From Azospirillum canadense (GTDB taxonomy: Bacteria > Pseudomonadota > Alphaproteobacteria > Azospirillales > Azospirillaceae): a stretch of 64,000 nucleotides of DNA. Location of the stretch: assembly GCF_025961225.1 (NCBI RefSeq), contig NZ_JAOQNG010000010.1, forward strand, positions 1,664,501 to 1,728,500, read 5' to 3'. Numbering within the stretch: the first letter of the stretch is position 1; every line of letters begins with the position of its first letter. Positions 23,169-32,022 of the stretch are shown piece by piece. Under the pieces are notes generated by a model that saw nothing but the letters and a program-made list of their open reading frames with translations, did not search any database and was not told the origin of the DNA. The translations under genes were made by a program, and so were the position numbers.

Positions 23169-24211
23169 GGCGTCCCCCCTTCGGAAACGAGTTTGCCGTC
23201 GCGCACGACCTCGACCCCGTCCAGCGCCACCGTGCAGCGGCGCATGGGAATGTCGATGTGGCAGGGGGTGTTGCGCGTGCCCCCCACTTCGGTGTTCGGC
23301 CCCAGGGAGACCAGGAAATTTCCGGCGAAGGCGCGCGCGTCCATGGCGATGGTCTGTTCACGGTCGTACAGCGACAGCGTGGACCAGCGCGCCCGGGGCT
23401 GCACGCCCCAGCCGATGTGCGAGATGGCATAGCCTTCGGGATCGCCGAAGGACTCCATGTAGTCGTTCAGCAGGTCGGCGTCCAAGCCGCCGGTGATGGA
23501 GGTGACGTAGCCGGCCTCGACGATCATCTCGATCGGGGCCTGCAGGTAGGACTTCATCGGCAGCAGGATGTCCCCGCGGTCCAGAACGATCCGGCCCTCC
23601 GTCGTGCCTTCGTTGGGCCAGGTCAGCGGAAAGCCGCTCGGCCAATGGTCCCAGCGGCCGGGCTCGTCGACGAAGCCGTATTCCCGCACCACGGGATACT
23701 GCCCGATCGGGCAGCGCAGGTCGGTCCCCGCCGCCGAGGTGACGCGCATTTCGTGCGCGCTTTCGATGCGGCGGGCGGCGGCCTCCACCCGGTCCCGGTC
23801 GTCCGGCGTCGGGACGAGGCGGGCGAGCACCTCCGGCGGTTCGACCGCCAGCAGGATCTTCGTGCCGGATTCCAGGATCTCCTGCTGCTCGGGCGAGAAG
23901 AGCAGCAGCATGAGGTCGAGCACGAGGTCGCTCGCCTTCAGCGCGGCCATGGCCGCGGGATTCCCGGTCAGTGGCGTCGTGCCCACATAGGCCAGCGGGT
24001 CGCGGCTGAGCGACTTCTCGCCGTTCAGCGGCGGCAGGTCGAGCCGGCACACCGTGGCGCCGAGCCCGCGCGCGGCGACCACGGCGGTCCGCAGCGTCTG
24101 CGGGTTGGTGTCCGGCCCGGTCAGGACCGTGACCGTTTGGCCGGCCTGAAGCCGCGACAGGCTCAGCACCTGCCGCCACGCCTCGATCAGATCGAAATCA
24201 CTGATTGCCAT
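23165..24211 (-). CDS. nicX: 2,5-dihydroxypyridine 5,6-dioxygenase
   Basis: NicX is an Fe(II) extradiol-type enzyme, structurally related to M29 aminopeptidases, that opens 2,5-dihydroxypyridine to N-formylmaleamate. The 348-residue product fits the family. Candidate metal-site residues lie in the C-terminal part (HIGWGVQPRARW and NTPCHIDIPM, with conserved His and Asp), and a central EGRIVLDRGDILLP strand is typical. ATG 24211 is chosen because AGAGGGA lies 9 bases upstream; ATG 24220 would leave no spacing. It overlaps nicF by four bases and follows nicD at 62 bases. Confidence 0.9.
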   Translation of the reverse strand: MAISDFDLIEAWRQVLSLSRLQAGQTVTVLTGPDTNPQTLRTAVVAARGLGATVCRLDLPPLNGEKSLSRDPLAYVGTTPLTGNPAAMAALKASDLVLDLMLLLFSPEQQEILESGTKILLAVEPPEVLARLVPTPDDRDRVEAAARRIESAHEMRVTSAAGTDLRCPIGQYPVVREYGFVDEPGRWDHWPSGFPLTWPNEGTTEGRIVLDRGDILLPMKSYLQAPIEMIVEAGYVTSITGGLDADLLNDYMESFGDPEGYAISHIGWGVQPRARWSTLSLYDREQTIAMDARAFAGNFLVSLGPNTEVGGTRNTPCHIDIPMRRCTVALDGVEVVRDGKLVSEGGTP

Positions 24212-24273
24212 GGGAGCCATTCCCTCTCGATGATCGTTCTCGACGATCGTTCTCGGTGGTCGTTTCGGCCGCC

Positions 24274-25107
24274 TTACGGCGCGTTCAGGAAGGGATCGAT
24301 GGCGGCGAAGAAGCCGTCGAAATCGTCCCACGGGATCATGTGTCCGGCCCCGGCCACGCGCTCGACCCGAAGCGAGGGCAGCAGGGACCGCAGTTCCGCC
24401 TCGTCCTCCGGCAGGATGACTCCGGCCTTGCCGGCCACGACCAGCAGCGTGGGGACATCCAGATGCGGAACGTCGCCGTGGATGTCGTCCTCGTGGAAGC
24501 CGTGGTAGGTCGCGGTGATCGCGTCCTCGTTGCAGGTGTGCAGCCATTCGGCGCGCAGCCGCAGGTGCTCCTCGCTCCAGGCCGGCAGGAAGGGCCGCAT
24601 CGCCTCCCAGTCGGCGCCGCTCCGCGCCAGGCGGATGGAGTCGATGTACCAGCCGAGCTGCGCCGGGTAGGGCCGCCGCCCCGGCCCGCTGACCGGCGGA
24701 TCGACCAGCACGATCCGGCCGACCGCGGCGGTGGGGTGGCGGCGCCTCATGCGGACGGCGACACGGGCGCCCATGGAGTGGCCGAGCAGCACGAAGTCGC
24801 GCAAGCCCAACGCCTCGGCGAAGGCCGCGACGTCGTCGGCCATGGCGTCCAGCCCATAATCCAGCCCCTCCCCGGCGTCCGACAGGCCACGGCCGCGCAC
24901 GTCCAGCACGTATATGTCGAAGCGCTCGCCCAGCCGTTCGGCGACGAAGCCCCAGGTGACGGCGGGGCTGGTGATGCCGGGAACGAGGATCAGCGGCGTG
25001 CCGGCGCCGCCCCCGGTCCCGCCCCCGGTCCCGCCGTAGCGCAGGTAATGCTGGCGGATCCCGTTCGCGTGGACGTTGGCCCCGTAGAGCAGCCGGCCGC
25101 CGGTCAT
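24274..25107 (-). CDS. nicD: N-formylmaleamate deformylase
   Basis: NicD is an alpha/beta hydrolase that removes formate from N-formylmaleamate to give maleamate. The 277 residues show the nucleophile elbow GHSMGAR (Ser111), Asp136 in VLVDPP as likely acid, and His256 in GAGHMIPWD. A Gly/Thr-rich insertion near residues 25-36 is encoded by a short tandem GGCGGGACCGGG-type repeat and is probably a flexible loop. The ATG overlaps the nicE stop (ATGA). Confidence 0.88.
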   Translation of the reverse strand: MTGGRLLYGANVHANGIRQHYLRYGGTGGGTGGGAGTPLILVPGITSPAVTWGFVAERLGERFDIYVLDVRGRGLSDAGEGLDYGLDAMADDVAAFAEALGLRDFVLLGHSMGARVAVRMRRRHPTAAVGRIVLVDPPVSGPGRRPYPAQLGWYIDSIRLARSGADWEAMRPFLPAWSEEHLRLRAEWLHTCNEDAITATYHGFHEDDIHGDVPHLDVPTLLVVAGKAGVILPEDEAELRSLLPSLRVERVAGAGHMIPWDDFDGFFAAIDPFLNAP

Positions 25108-25874
25108 GCCCTGCCCTCCGTTCCGTAGGCGCCGGACAGAAGCGCGCCGGCACCGGGCACCACCGGTTCGAGCTTCAGCGCCTTCAGCATGGCGTAGGTC
25201 GTGGCGACTGCCGCCGTGACCACCGGCTTGCCGGTCAGCGCCTCCACCTTTGCGACGGCCGGCAGCGACGGCATCTGGACGCAGGCCGACAGCACGACGG
25301 CGTCCACGTCGGCGGTGCGCATCCCGCGCACGATCCCCGGCAGGTTGTTCGGGTCATGCCGCGCGACGTCGAGGTTGTTCGGGATCTCCAACGCCACCCA
25401 ATCCACGACCTCCACGCCCTCGGCCTCGATGTACTCGACGACCGTGCGGGTCAGCGGCTTCATGTAGGGGGCGACCAGGGCAATGCGCTTGGCCCCGATG
25501 ACGCCAAGCGCGTCCACCAGGGCGCCGGCGCTGGTGACGACGGGGGCCGGCGCGCCGTTCTCCTCGGTGCGGGCGGCGAGGCGTCGCTCCGACTGGCGGT
25601 GGTAACCGAGGCCCATCGCCATGATGGCGACGAGGCAGGCGTAGCCCAGCACGTCGACACCGGCATCGCTGAGTTCAAGCGCGCAGCGGTCGGACTCGGC
25701 GTCCATCGCCGCCAGTTCCTCCTTCGTCACGTGGCGCATGCGCATGCGGCTGGAGTGAAAGGTGAAGCGCTCCGGCCGGATCAGCTGGCGCGCGGCAAGC
25801 ATCGCCGGAATTTCGGTTTCCATGGTGATGTTGGAACTCGGCACGATCTGGCCGATACGGAAGCTGGTCCGCAC
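25104..25874 (-). CDS. nicE: Maleate cis-trans isomerase
   Basis: NicE isomerises maleate to fumarate, which enters the TCA cycle. The 256-residue product belongs to the Asp/Glu racemase superfamily. It has the two catalytic cysteines at Cys80 (LGYACLVAIMAMG) and Cys198 (VVLSACVQMPSL), and the N-terminal GQIVPSSNITMETEIP typical of maleate isomerase. The start is taken as GTG 25874, which gives MRTSFRIGQIV. The frame open further upstream has no family match. Confidence 0.92.
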   Translation of the reverse strand: MRTSFRIGQIVPSSNITMETEIPAMLAARQLIRPERFTFHSSRMRMRHVTKEELAAMDAESDRCALELSDAGVDVLGYACLVAIMAMGLGYHRQSERRLAARTEENGAPAPVVTSAGALVDALGVIGAKRIALVAPYMKPLTRTVVEYIEAEGVEVVDWVALEIPNNLDVARHDPNNLPGIVRGMRTADVDAVVLSACVQMPSLPAVAKVEALTGKPVVTAAVATTYAMLKALKLEPVVPGAGALLSGAYGTEGRA

Positions 25875-25939
25875 GTCGGTCCCTTTCTTTGACGGTCGCC
25901 TGGACAGGCGAAGCAGGGTGGGAGGGTCAGTGGCGAGGA

Positions 25940-27541
25940 TCAGTGGCGCAGGTCGCGGCCGCGCGTCTCGGGCACGCACAGCGCGCCGATCACGAAGGCG
26001 ACGGCGGTGATGACCACCGGGTACCACAGGCCGAAATACATGTTTCCGGCGGACACGTTCATCGCGCTGACCACGAAGGACAGCATCCCGCCGACCCAGC
26101 CGGAGCCGAGGTGGAAGGGCAAGGACAGCGAGGTGTAGCGGATGCGCGCCGGGAACAGCTCCACCATGAAGGCGGCCATGGGACCGTAGACCATGGTCAG
26201 GTAGAGGATCGGCAGCAGCACGAACAGGAAAAGCAGCGGCCGGTTGATGGCGTCCAGGTCGGCGCGCTCCGGCCAGCCCGCGGCGACCAGCGCCCGCCGG
26301 ATGCCGTCGCGGTCGAACCCGTCCAGGGACTGCGCGCCGATGGTCAGCTTTGCCGCGCTTCCGCTCTCCTCCACATGGGTGTAGGCGACGCCGAGGTCGG
26401 TCAGGTAGCCTTTGACCCGGTCGCACTCCGTCACCGGAGCGGCGAACAGGCTGACGTGGCAGTCGCCCGCGCGCAGCACGACGTCGCTCACGTCCTGGAA
26501 CCGCGCCAACGCCGGGTTGGCGGCCTGCGTCAGCCCCTTGAAGATGGGCTGGGTGGTCAGGGCGGCGAGCAGGCAGGCGAGCAGGATGATGCGCTTGCGC
26601 CCGATGCGATCCGACAACCAGCCGAAGAACACGTAGCAGGGCGTGGCGATCACCAGCGCGATCCCGACATACAGATGCACCACCTCCAGCGGCACGTGCA
26701 GCGTCCGGTTCAGGAAAAACATCGTGTAAAAGTGCCCGGTGCCGAAGATCGCGCCGAGCCCGGACGCCACGACCAACAGAAGGAGGACGTTCTTCAGGTT
26801 TTCCCAGCGGGTGAAGCTTTCCAGAATGGGCGAGCGCGCGGTGGCCTTGCGTTCCTTCATCGCCAGGAAGACCGGCGATTCATGCAGCTTCGTGCGGATG
26901 TAGACCGACACGACGAGCATCAGGAAGGACACAAGGAACGGGACGCGCCAACCCCAGGCGCGGAACTCCTCCTCCGTCATCATGGATTTCAGCAGATAGA
27001 CGACCAGCAGCGACAGCAGCAGGCCGATCGTCGCCGTCGTCTGGAGGGAGCTGGTGTAGAGGCCGCGCTTGGCCACCGGCGAGTGCTCGGCGACGTAGGT
27101 GACGGCGCCGCCGACCTCGCCGCCCAGCGCCAGCCCCTGGAGAAGCCGCAGCGCCACGAGCAGCACCGTCGCCGCCATGCCGATCTGCTCGTAGGTCGGC
27201 AGCAGGCCGACCCCGACGGTGGAAACGCCCATCAGCAGGATGGTGATCAGGAAGGTGTGCTTGCGGCCGATCCGGTCGCCAAGCCGCCCGAACAGCAGGG
27301 CTCCGACGGGGCGGACGAGGAAGCCGGCGCCGAAGGTCGCCAAGCTGGCCAGGAACGCGGCGGTGTCATTGCCCGCCGGAAAGAAGAAAGCACCGAAATA
27401 CACCGCCAGCGCGGCGTAGATGTAGAAATCGTACCATTCCATCAGTGCGCCGAAAGACGACGCGAAGATAACCTTGCGCTCTTCCCGCGTCATCGCGCCG
27501 CTGCGTGCGGCGCCGAGATCGTTTGCGGAGCTTATCGTCAC
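25940..27541 (-). CDS. MFS permease, metabolite:H+ symporter family
   Basis: The 533-residue, 12-segment transporter has the MHS/ShiA-type signature SSFGALMEWYDFYIY, RPVGALLFGRLGDRIGRK after segment 2, and LALGGEVGGAVTYVAEH. It carries a non-membrane insertion of about 90 residues (roughly 345-430) between segments 8 and 9, with a CHVSLF motif, larger than usual. GTG 27541 is preferred because GGGAGGG precedes it. Being inside the operon, it probably imports picolinate or a related acid, or exports an intermediate. Such an insertion is known in some family members, but its role is unclear. Confidence 0.85.
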   Translation of the reverse strand: MTISSANDLGAARSGAMTREERKVIFASSFGALMEWYDFYIYAALAVYFGAFFFPAGNDTAAFLASLATFGAGFLVRPVGALLFGRLGDRIGRKHTFLITILLMGVSTVGVGLLPTYEQIGMAATVLLVALRLLQGLALGGEVGGAVTYVAEHSPVAKRGLYTSSLQTTATIGLLLSLLVVYLLKSMMTEEEFRAWGWRVPFLVSFLMLVVSVYIRTKLHESPVFLAMKERKATARSPILESFTRWENLKNVLLLLVVASGLGAIFGTGHFYTMFFLNRTLHVPLEVVHLYVGIALVIATPCYVFFGWLSDRIGRKRIILLACLLAALTTQPIFKGLTQAANPALARFQDVSDVVLRAGDCHVSLFAAPVTECDRVKGYLTDLGVAYTHVEESGSAAKLTIGAQSLDGFDRDGIRRALVAAGWPERADLDAINRPLLFLFVLLPILYLTMVYGPMAAFMVELFPARIRYTSLSLPFHLGSGWVGGMLSFVVSAMNVSAGNMYFGLWYPVVITAVAFVIGALCVPETRGRDLRH

Positions 27542-27689
27542 GATAACCCTCCCAGGCTGTGGCGGCGCGCGACCGGGGGTCGCGCGGCGTCGCCATGGCT
27601 AGAACCTCACCTGTTGTCTCTGTCTGCTTGTCTCTTTTTGCCCGACGTCTTTTTTGTGCGTTTGTTCGGGGCGCGGGCTGGCCCCATCA

Positions 27690-28205
27690 TCAAACCGGGT
27701 AAACCAGCGCGTTCGGGACGAGCAGGTTGTCGTAAACGCAGCGGCGCTCCTGCAGCTTCAGGACGCCGTCCACCCGGCGGAAGCGGTCGATGTAGGTGCC
27801 AACCTGATGGATCGTGGATTCCGGGCGATCGAACAGGGTTTGCAGCACCAGATAGTTGGCCGTGGCCTCGACGGTGCCGTCCTCGCGGCCACGCAGCAGC
27901 CGGCTGGTGCCGACGATGTGGCGCAGGTAGCGGGGCGCGAACATCGCCGTCTTCTCGATGGCGAAGGCGCGATCGCGGAGCATGCCCGCCCCCTCGCAAT
28001 AGACCAACCCCACCGGCAGCCCGGCGTCGTGGTTCTCCCGCGAGGTGATCAGGTAGAAGGCGTCGTCGGTGAAGAACGCCGGCCAGTCCTTCAGGCGTCC
28101 GTCGTCGAGGGCGGCGGCGTAGGCGGCGTTGAAGTCGTCGATTTCCGCGCGCAGCAGAAGCCGGTCCTGCCGCGAACCGGCGGTGGCGTCGATGATGCTG
28201 TCCAT
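27690..28205 (-). CDS. Rieske hydroxylase small (beta) subunit, PicB-type
   Basis: The 171-residue product is a ring-hydroxylating oxygenase beta subunit of the NTF2/SnoaL-like cone fold. It shows DDGRLKDWPAFFTDDAFY near the N-terminus, APRYLRHIVGTSRL in the middle and LKLQERRCVYDN near the C-terminus, as in salicylate 5-hydroxylase and similar enzymes. ATG 28205 has GAGGAA upstream. It lies 10 bases after the large fusion gene, with which it should assemble as the oxygenase component. Confidence 0.88.
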   Translation of the reverse strand: MDSIIDATAGSRQDRLLLRAEIDDFNAAYAAALDDGRLKDWPAFFTDDAFYLITSRENHDAGLPVGLVYCEGAGMLRDRAFAIEKTAMFAPRYLRHIVGTSRLLRGREDGTVEATANYLVLQTLFDRPESTIHQVGTYIDRFRRVDGVLKLQERRCVYDNLLVPNALVYPV

Positions 28206-28215
28206 GGCCGGTTCC

Positions 28216-31089
28216 TCACACATCCATGACCGACCGCCAATGCCGGTACATGGCCCGGATGGCGGATTCCGAAATCAGCGTGTCGGAGGTCCCGGCCTCC
28301 GTCGCTGGGTCGAGCGCGACCAGATGCCGGCCGTCCGGGATGTTCTTCATGCCGTCCTGGACGTACTTGATGGCCTCGTTGTCCTCCAGCCCGAGGAAGC
28401 CGGCCGGACCCATCAGGTTGCCCTGGCGCAGGCGGTGGCGCAGCATCTCGTCGTCGTCGCCTTCGAAGCCGAACATGGTCCAGTTCATGATGAACTCGTT
28501 CGGGCCCGTGGGCACGATCTGGCGGATGCCCAGCGTGTTCATCTCGCGCTGGACGATCATGTTCGGCCAGACCGTCATCATGGTGACCGACCAGGGTGAG
28601 TCGAACTCCGGCCGGTAATCGACGAAGCGCGGCTCCTCCAGCACCATGCCTTCCTGGTAGGCGCGCATCTCCTTCTTGTTTTCCTGGCTGACGTTCTTGC
28701 CGTCGCTCTTGGCCGACGCCATGACTCCGTGCCGGCCGCTCTCGTCGCACAGCATCAGCGAGCGGTTGCCCGCCACCAGCAGGCCGAAGGACACCAGGAA
28801 GGTGTGCAGCAGCGTGGCGTGGTACGGGTCCTTCAGGTTCTCGTGGTAGAGCTTCCAGTTGCCGGGCAGCGTGTTGCGGTAATAGCCCAGCACCTTCAGC
28901 GGCCGGCCGTCGAAGGTCGCCTCGAACTCGCCCAGGATGTCGGGACCGAGATAGTCGGCCAGCGGTTCCATGTCCGAGGCATAGGAGGCGAACACGACGC
29001 CGCGGTGCGTGGTGACCGTCAGCTGCGTCAGCCCGTGGTCCTGCGCCCGGAAATCCTTGGGCATACCGCCCTTGCCGTCCACGCCGCGCCGGAAGGGCAC
29101 GCCGACGAGGTTGCCCTTCAGGTCATAGCTCCACTGGTGGTACGGGCAGACGAACTCCTTCGCGTTGCCACGCAGCGACCGGCAGAACTCGGCGGCGCGG
29201 TGGGCGCAGCGGTTCTCGAAGACGTTGATGCTGCCGTCCTCGGCGCGCGACACCACCACCGGCGTCGGGCCCACGTTGGAGCGCACATGATCGCCGGGGT
29301 TGGGGATCTCCGCTTCCAGCGCGACGTAGTTCCAGGTGCGGCCGTGGAAAATGCGCTCCACCTCGCGCTTGTAGATGGTCTCGTCGGTGTAGACCCAGTC
29401 CGGAATGCGCGTCAGCCCTTCCTCGGGCCAACGGAAATTCGGCTGTGGATGATCCATGGTCGAATATTCCTCTGCGGAGGCGCCATCCGCGGCACAGGCC
29501 GTCGGCGCGCCGGACATCACGGTGGAAGACAGCGGGGCGGCGCCGAGCGACGCCGCGTCGACGGGCGCGCCGGACTCGATGCGCGCGCGGGCGTCGCGGA
29601 TGGCTTGCGGGTCGTCGAAGGCGATGGCTGCCGACAGCGTCCCGCCCTCCAGCAGGTAGAGAACCGAGCCCGCCTCCCCCGCCGTTCCGCGGACGAGCAC
29701 GGACGCGTCGCGCGACGGCAGCCCGATCATCTGGATGTTGCGGTCGAACTGGTCGGTCCAGAACCAGGGCGTGCGGCTGTAAGTCGTCTCCTGCCCGGCC
29801 ATGGTCCGGCCGGCGGCGATGGCCTGTTCCTGCGCGTGCTGCCAGGATTCCAGGCGGCAGCGCCGGCCGTTGATCGGCGTGGGATAATGCGCCACGTCGC
29901 CTGCGGCGAAGATGGCGGGGTCGGAGGTGCGCCCCTCCCCGTCCACCACAATGCCGTCCGCCACGGCAAGGCCGGCGTCCCGCGCCAGTTCCAGGTTGGC
30001 CTCGGTGCCGATCCCCACCACCACGACGTCGGCCGCGACGGAGTCGTCACCGGCGCAGTCCACCCGCAGTCCGACCACGTCGCTCCGAATGGCCGCGACC
30101 TGCACGCCGAAGCGGAAGGCGACGCCCTGCCCTTCGGCCAGCGCCTGGAGCACCCGGCCGGCGGCCGGCGGCAACAGCCGCTCCAGCGGCGTGTCCGCGC
30201 GCTCCAGGATCGTCACCGCCGCGCCCAGCTTGCGGGCGGCCGAGGCGATCTCCAGCCCGATGAAGCCGGCACCGATCACCACGACCCGCTTCGCCGCCGT
30301 CAACGCCGCCCCAAGCGCCTCGGCGTCCGCGATCGTACGCAGGTGATGGACGCCCGGCAGGTCGGCGCCGGGAGCCGGCAAGCGCCGCGCCCGCGCGCCG
30401 GTGGCGATCAGCAGCTTGTCGTAGGGCACGCTCGACCCGTAGGACAAGGAAACCGTCCGGGCCGCCCGGTCGATGGCGGTGACACGGCAGCCGGAACAGA
30501 AGCCGACGTTAAGGCTGGACAGCCGCTCCGCCGGAAGCACGCGGATGGACTCCCGCGTGGTAGTGCCGAGCAGCAATTCCTTCGACAGCGGCGGCCGTTC
30601 GTAGGGCGCCTCGTCCTCGTCGCCGATCAGCAGGATGGGGCCGGCGTGCCCCGCCTGCCGCATCGCCTCGGCAGCACGGGCACCGGCCTGGCCGGCACCG
30701 AGGATGACCAGCCGCTCGCCGGTCCCGGCGGCGGGCGCCACCGGCTCCCCGGCGGGTGTCTCCGCCTCCTCGCCCGCGCTGCGGGTCAGATCCACATAGA
30801 CGGCCCCGTTCTCCTCCTTCGCCGCAAAGGTGCGCAGGTCGGTGCTGGCCGGAGCCGTCTTCGCCTTGCCGGTCCGGATGTCGAAGAGCGCCTGATGAAG
30901 GGGGCACTCGACGCAGCCGTCCTCGACATAGCCGTCGGAGAGAAACGCGAATTGGTGCGTGCAGATGTTGTGCGTCGCATAGACGGCGCCATCCACCCGG
31001 AACAGCGCGACAGGAGTGCCCTCCACGTCGACGCCAAGGGCGCCGCTCTCCCTGACATCGCCCGACGATGCCACCTGAACCCAGGGCAT
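28216..31089 (-). CDS. Fusion: Rieske ferredoxin + FAD reductase + oxygenase alpha subunit
   Basis: One 957-residue frame holds a complete electron chain. Residues 1-105 are a Rieske ferredoxin (Cys43-x-His45, Cys62-x2-His65). Residues 125-525 are an FAD/NAD(P)H ferredoxin reductase (GAGQAG at 131, GAGFIG at 273, FAAGD at 394). From about 545 there is an oxygenase alpha subunit resembling salicylate 5-hydroxylase NagG, with a Rieske centre (Cys628, His630, Cys648, His651) and the iron site D754-x2-H757-x4-H762. No stop lies between the parts. ATG 31089 has AGGAGG 9 bases upstream. In context it should be the 6-hydroxypicolinate 3-hydroxylase (PicB). An internal ATG at 29457 has its own ribosome site, so a free alpha subunit may also be made. 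Confidence 0.9.
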   Translation of the reverse strand: MPWVQVASSGDVRESGALGVDVEGTPVALFRVDGAVYATHNICTHQFAFLSDGYVEDGCVECPLHQALFDIRTGKAKTAPASTDLRTFAAKEENGAVYVDLTRSAGEEAETPAGEPVAPAAGTGERLVILGAGQAGARAAEAMRQAGHAGPILLIGDEDEAPYERPPLSKELLLGTTTRESIRVLPAERLSSLNVGFCSGCRVTAIDRAARTVSLSYGSSVPYDKLLIATGARARRLPAPGADLPGVHHLRTIADAEALGAALTAAKRVVVIGAGFIGLEIASAARKLGAAVTILERADTPLERLLPPAAGRVLQALAEGQGVAFRFGVQVAAIRSDVVGLRVDCAGDDSVAADVVVVGIGTEANLELARDAGLAVADGIVVDGEGRTSDPAIFAAGDVAHYPTPINGRRCRLESWQHAQEQAIAAGRTMAGQETTYSRTPWFWTDQFDRNIQMIGLPSRDASVLVRGTAGEAGSVLYLLEGGTLSAAIAFDDPQAIRDARARIESGAPVDAASLGAAPLSSTVMSGAPTACAADGASAEEYSTMDHPQPNFRWPEEGLTRIPDWVYTDETIYKREVERIFHGRTWNYVALEAEIPNPGDHVRSNVGPTPVVVSRAEDGSINVFENRCAHRAAEFCRSLRGNAKEFVCPYHQWSYDLKGNLVGVPFRRGVDGKGGMPKDFRAQDHGLTQLTVTTHRGVVFASYASDMEPLADYLGPDILGEFEATFDGRPLKVLGYYRNTLPGNWKLYHENLKDPYHATLLHTFLVSFGLLVAGNRSLMLCDESGRHGVMASAKSDGKNVSQENKKEMRAYQEGMVLEEPRFVDYRPEFDSPWSVTMMTVWPNMIVQREMNTLGIRQIVPTGPNEFIMNWTMFGFEGDDDEMLRHRLRQGNLMGPAGFLGLEDNEAIKYVQDGMKNIPDGRHLVALDPATEAGTSDTLISESAIRAMYRHWRSVMDV
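29468..29473 (-). promoter_or_regulatory. Internal ribosome-binding site before the oxygenase part
   Basis: On the minus strand AGAGGA (29468-29473) lies 10 bases before an in-frame ATG (29455-29457) that would begin MDHPQPNFRW, a natural N-terminus for a NagG-like alpha subunit of 413 residues. Confidence 0.5.
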
Positions 31090-31121
31090 GGCCGTCGACC
31101 TCCTCATTGTTCTGATAATGA

Positions 31122-31131
31122 TCAGTATACC
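31122..31131. promoter_or_regulatory. Operator element 1 (TCAGTATACC), probable MarR site
   Basis: TCAGTATACC overlaps the -10 of the leftward operon. The same 10-mer occurs inverted at 31164-31173 and directly at 32319-32328. The inner GTATAC is palindromic. Confidence 0.6.
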
Positions 31132-31151
31132 TACATAACAGGCACCAGCAA
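31124..31151 (-). promoter_or_regulatory. Promoter of the leftward catabolic operon
   Basis: Read on the minus strand, TTGCTG (31146-31151) and TATACT (31124-31129) are separated by 16 bases. The -10 lies inside the operator element 31122-31131. The start codon is 35 bases downstream of the -10. Confidence 0.55.
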
Positions 31152-31159
31152 GCGGAATG

Positions 31160-31175
31160 TGATGGTATACTGACT
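31160..31175. promoter_or_regulatory. Operator element 2 over an extended -10 of the MarR gene
   Basis: TGATGGTATACTGACT is the exact reverse complement of 32317-32332. It contains TGGTATACT, an extended -10 for rightward transcription of the MarR gene, so bound repressor would block its own promoter. Its centre is about 42 bp from that of element 1. Confidence 0.6.
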
Positions 31176-31467
31176 ATCGGGAACCAACGTGGTTGACGCC
31201 CACCCCAGCCTTCAGCCCCAGGAAAATCCGGCGCCATATAGGAGGTTGTGCCCCATATTTGGTCGAAGTGCCCGTTTGTCGGGCGCTGAAATGCGGGGTA
31301 TAACGGTGATTGTGGGAGCATCCGCGGACGGCCGGGAACGGAAGGCCCAGATCGGAAGGCCGCGAACGGCTCCGTGGGAATGGGCACGCCGTCACCCGTT
31401 TCCGGCGCGGCGCCGGCGGCACGCCCCGCGCGCCCCTTCGACGCATCTTTGCAGAAACGGTACCAGA

Positions 31468-32022
31468 ATGTCCGAACTCAAGAAGACCGCCGCCAAGCGA
31501 ACCGCTCGCGCCGCCAAGCCCGAACCCGCCGAAGCCGCCGAGACCGCGCCGGTCAACCTGCTGATCGACCACATGCCCCTGTGGGCCCGGCCCGGCTATC
31601 TCGTGCGCCGCCTGCACCAGATCCACTACGCGCTGTTCTTCGAGGAATGCGGGGATTTCGACATCACGCCGGTCCAGTACGGGCTGCTGACGTCGCTGGC
31701 GGAAAACCCGAATATCGACCAGAACTCGCTGGGCCGGGAACTGGGGATCGACCGCACCAACGTCGCCGACGTGCTCAACCGCCTCGGGAAGCGGGGCCTG
31801 ATCGAACGCAGCCGCAGCACCGAGGACAAGCGCATGGTGCTGACCCGCCTCACGCCGGAAGGGGAGCGGATCACGCGCGAGATGTACGGCGCCATGCAGA
31901 AGGCGCAGCTGCGCCTGCTGGAACCGCTTCTGCCGGAGGAGCGCAACGCCTTCCTGACCATGCTGATCCGCCTCGTCGACGGCAACAACCACCTGGGCCG
32001 CGCCATCTTCCGGCCGACCTGA
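31468..32022 (+). CDS. MarR-family regulator of the picolinate genes (PicR-like)
   Basis: The 184-residue product has a Lys/Ala-rich N-terminal tail of about 30 residues and then a MarR winged helix domain: ITPVQYGLLTSLAENP, the recognition region LGIDRTNVADVLNRL and the wing STEDKRMVLTRLTPEG. It lies between the two divergent catabolic operons. A MarR repressor, PicR, controls the known pic cluster of Alcaligenes faecalis. ATG 31468 begins the family-like protein; an open frame continues upstream to 31189 but reads as non-homologous. The ribosome site is weak. The leader (31190-31467) holds a GCCCG/CGGGC hairpin at 31270-31284. Confidence 0.85.
   Translation: MSELKKTAAKRTARAAKPEPAEAAETAPVNLLIDHMPLWARPGYLVRRLHQIHYALFFEECGDFDITPVQYGLLTSLAENPNIDQNSLGRELGIDRTNVADVLNRLGKRGLIERSRSTEDKRMVLTRLTPEGERITREMYGAMQKAQLRLLEPLLPEERNAFLTMLIRLVDGNNHLGRAIFRPT

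Noticed and set aside
31270..31284. Attenuator in the MarR leader
   Set aside because: The GCCCG/CGGGC hairpin is short and lacks a T-run or alternative pairing.
31189..31467. N-terminal extension of the MarR protein from GTG 31189
   Set aside because: The 93 extra residues have no family character and the region contains the leader; ATG 31468 gives a normal MarR protein.
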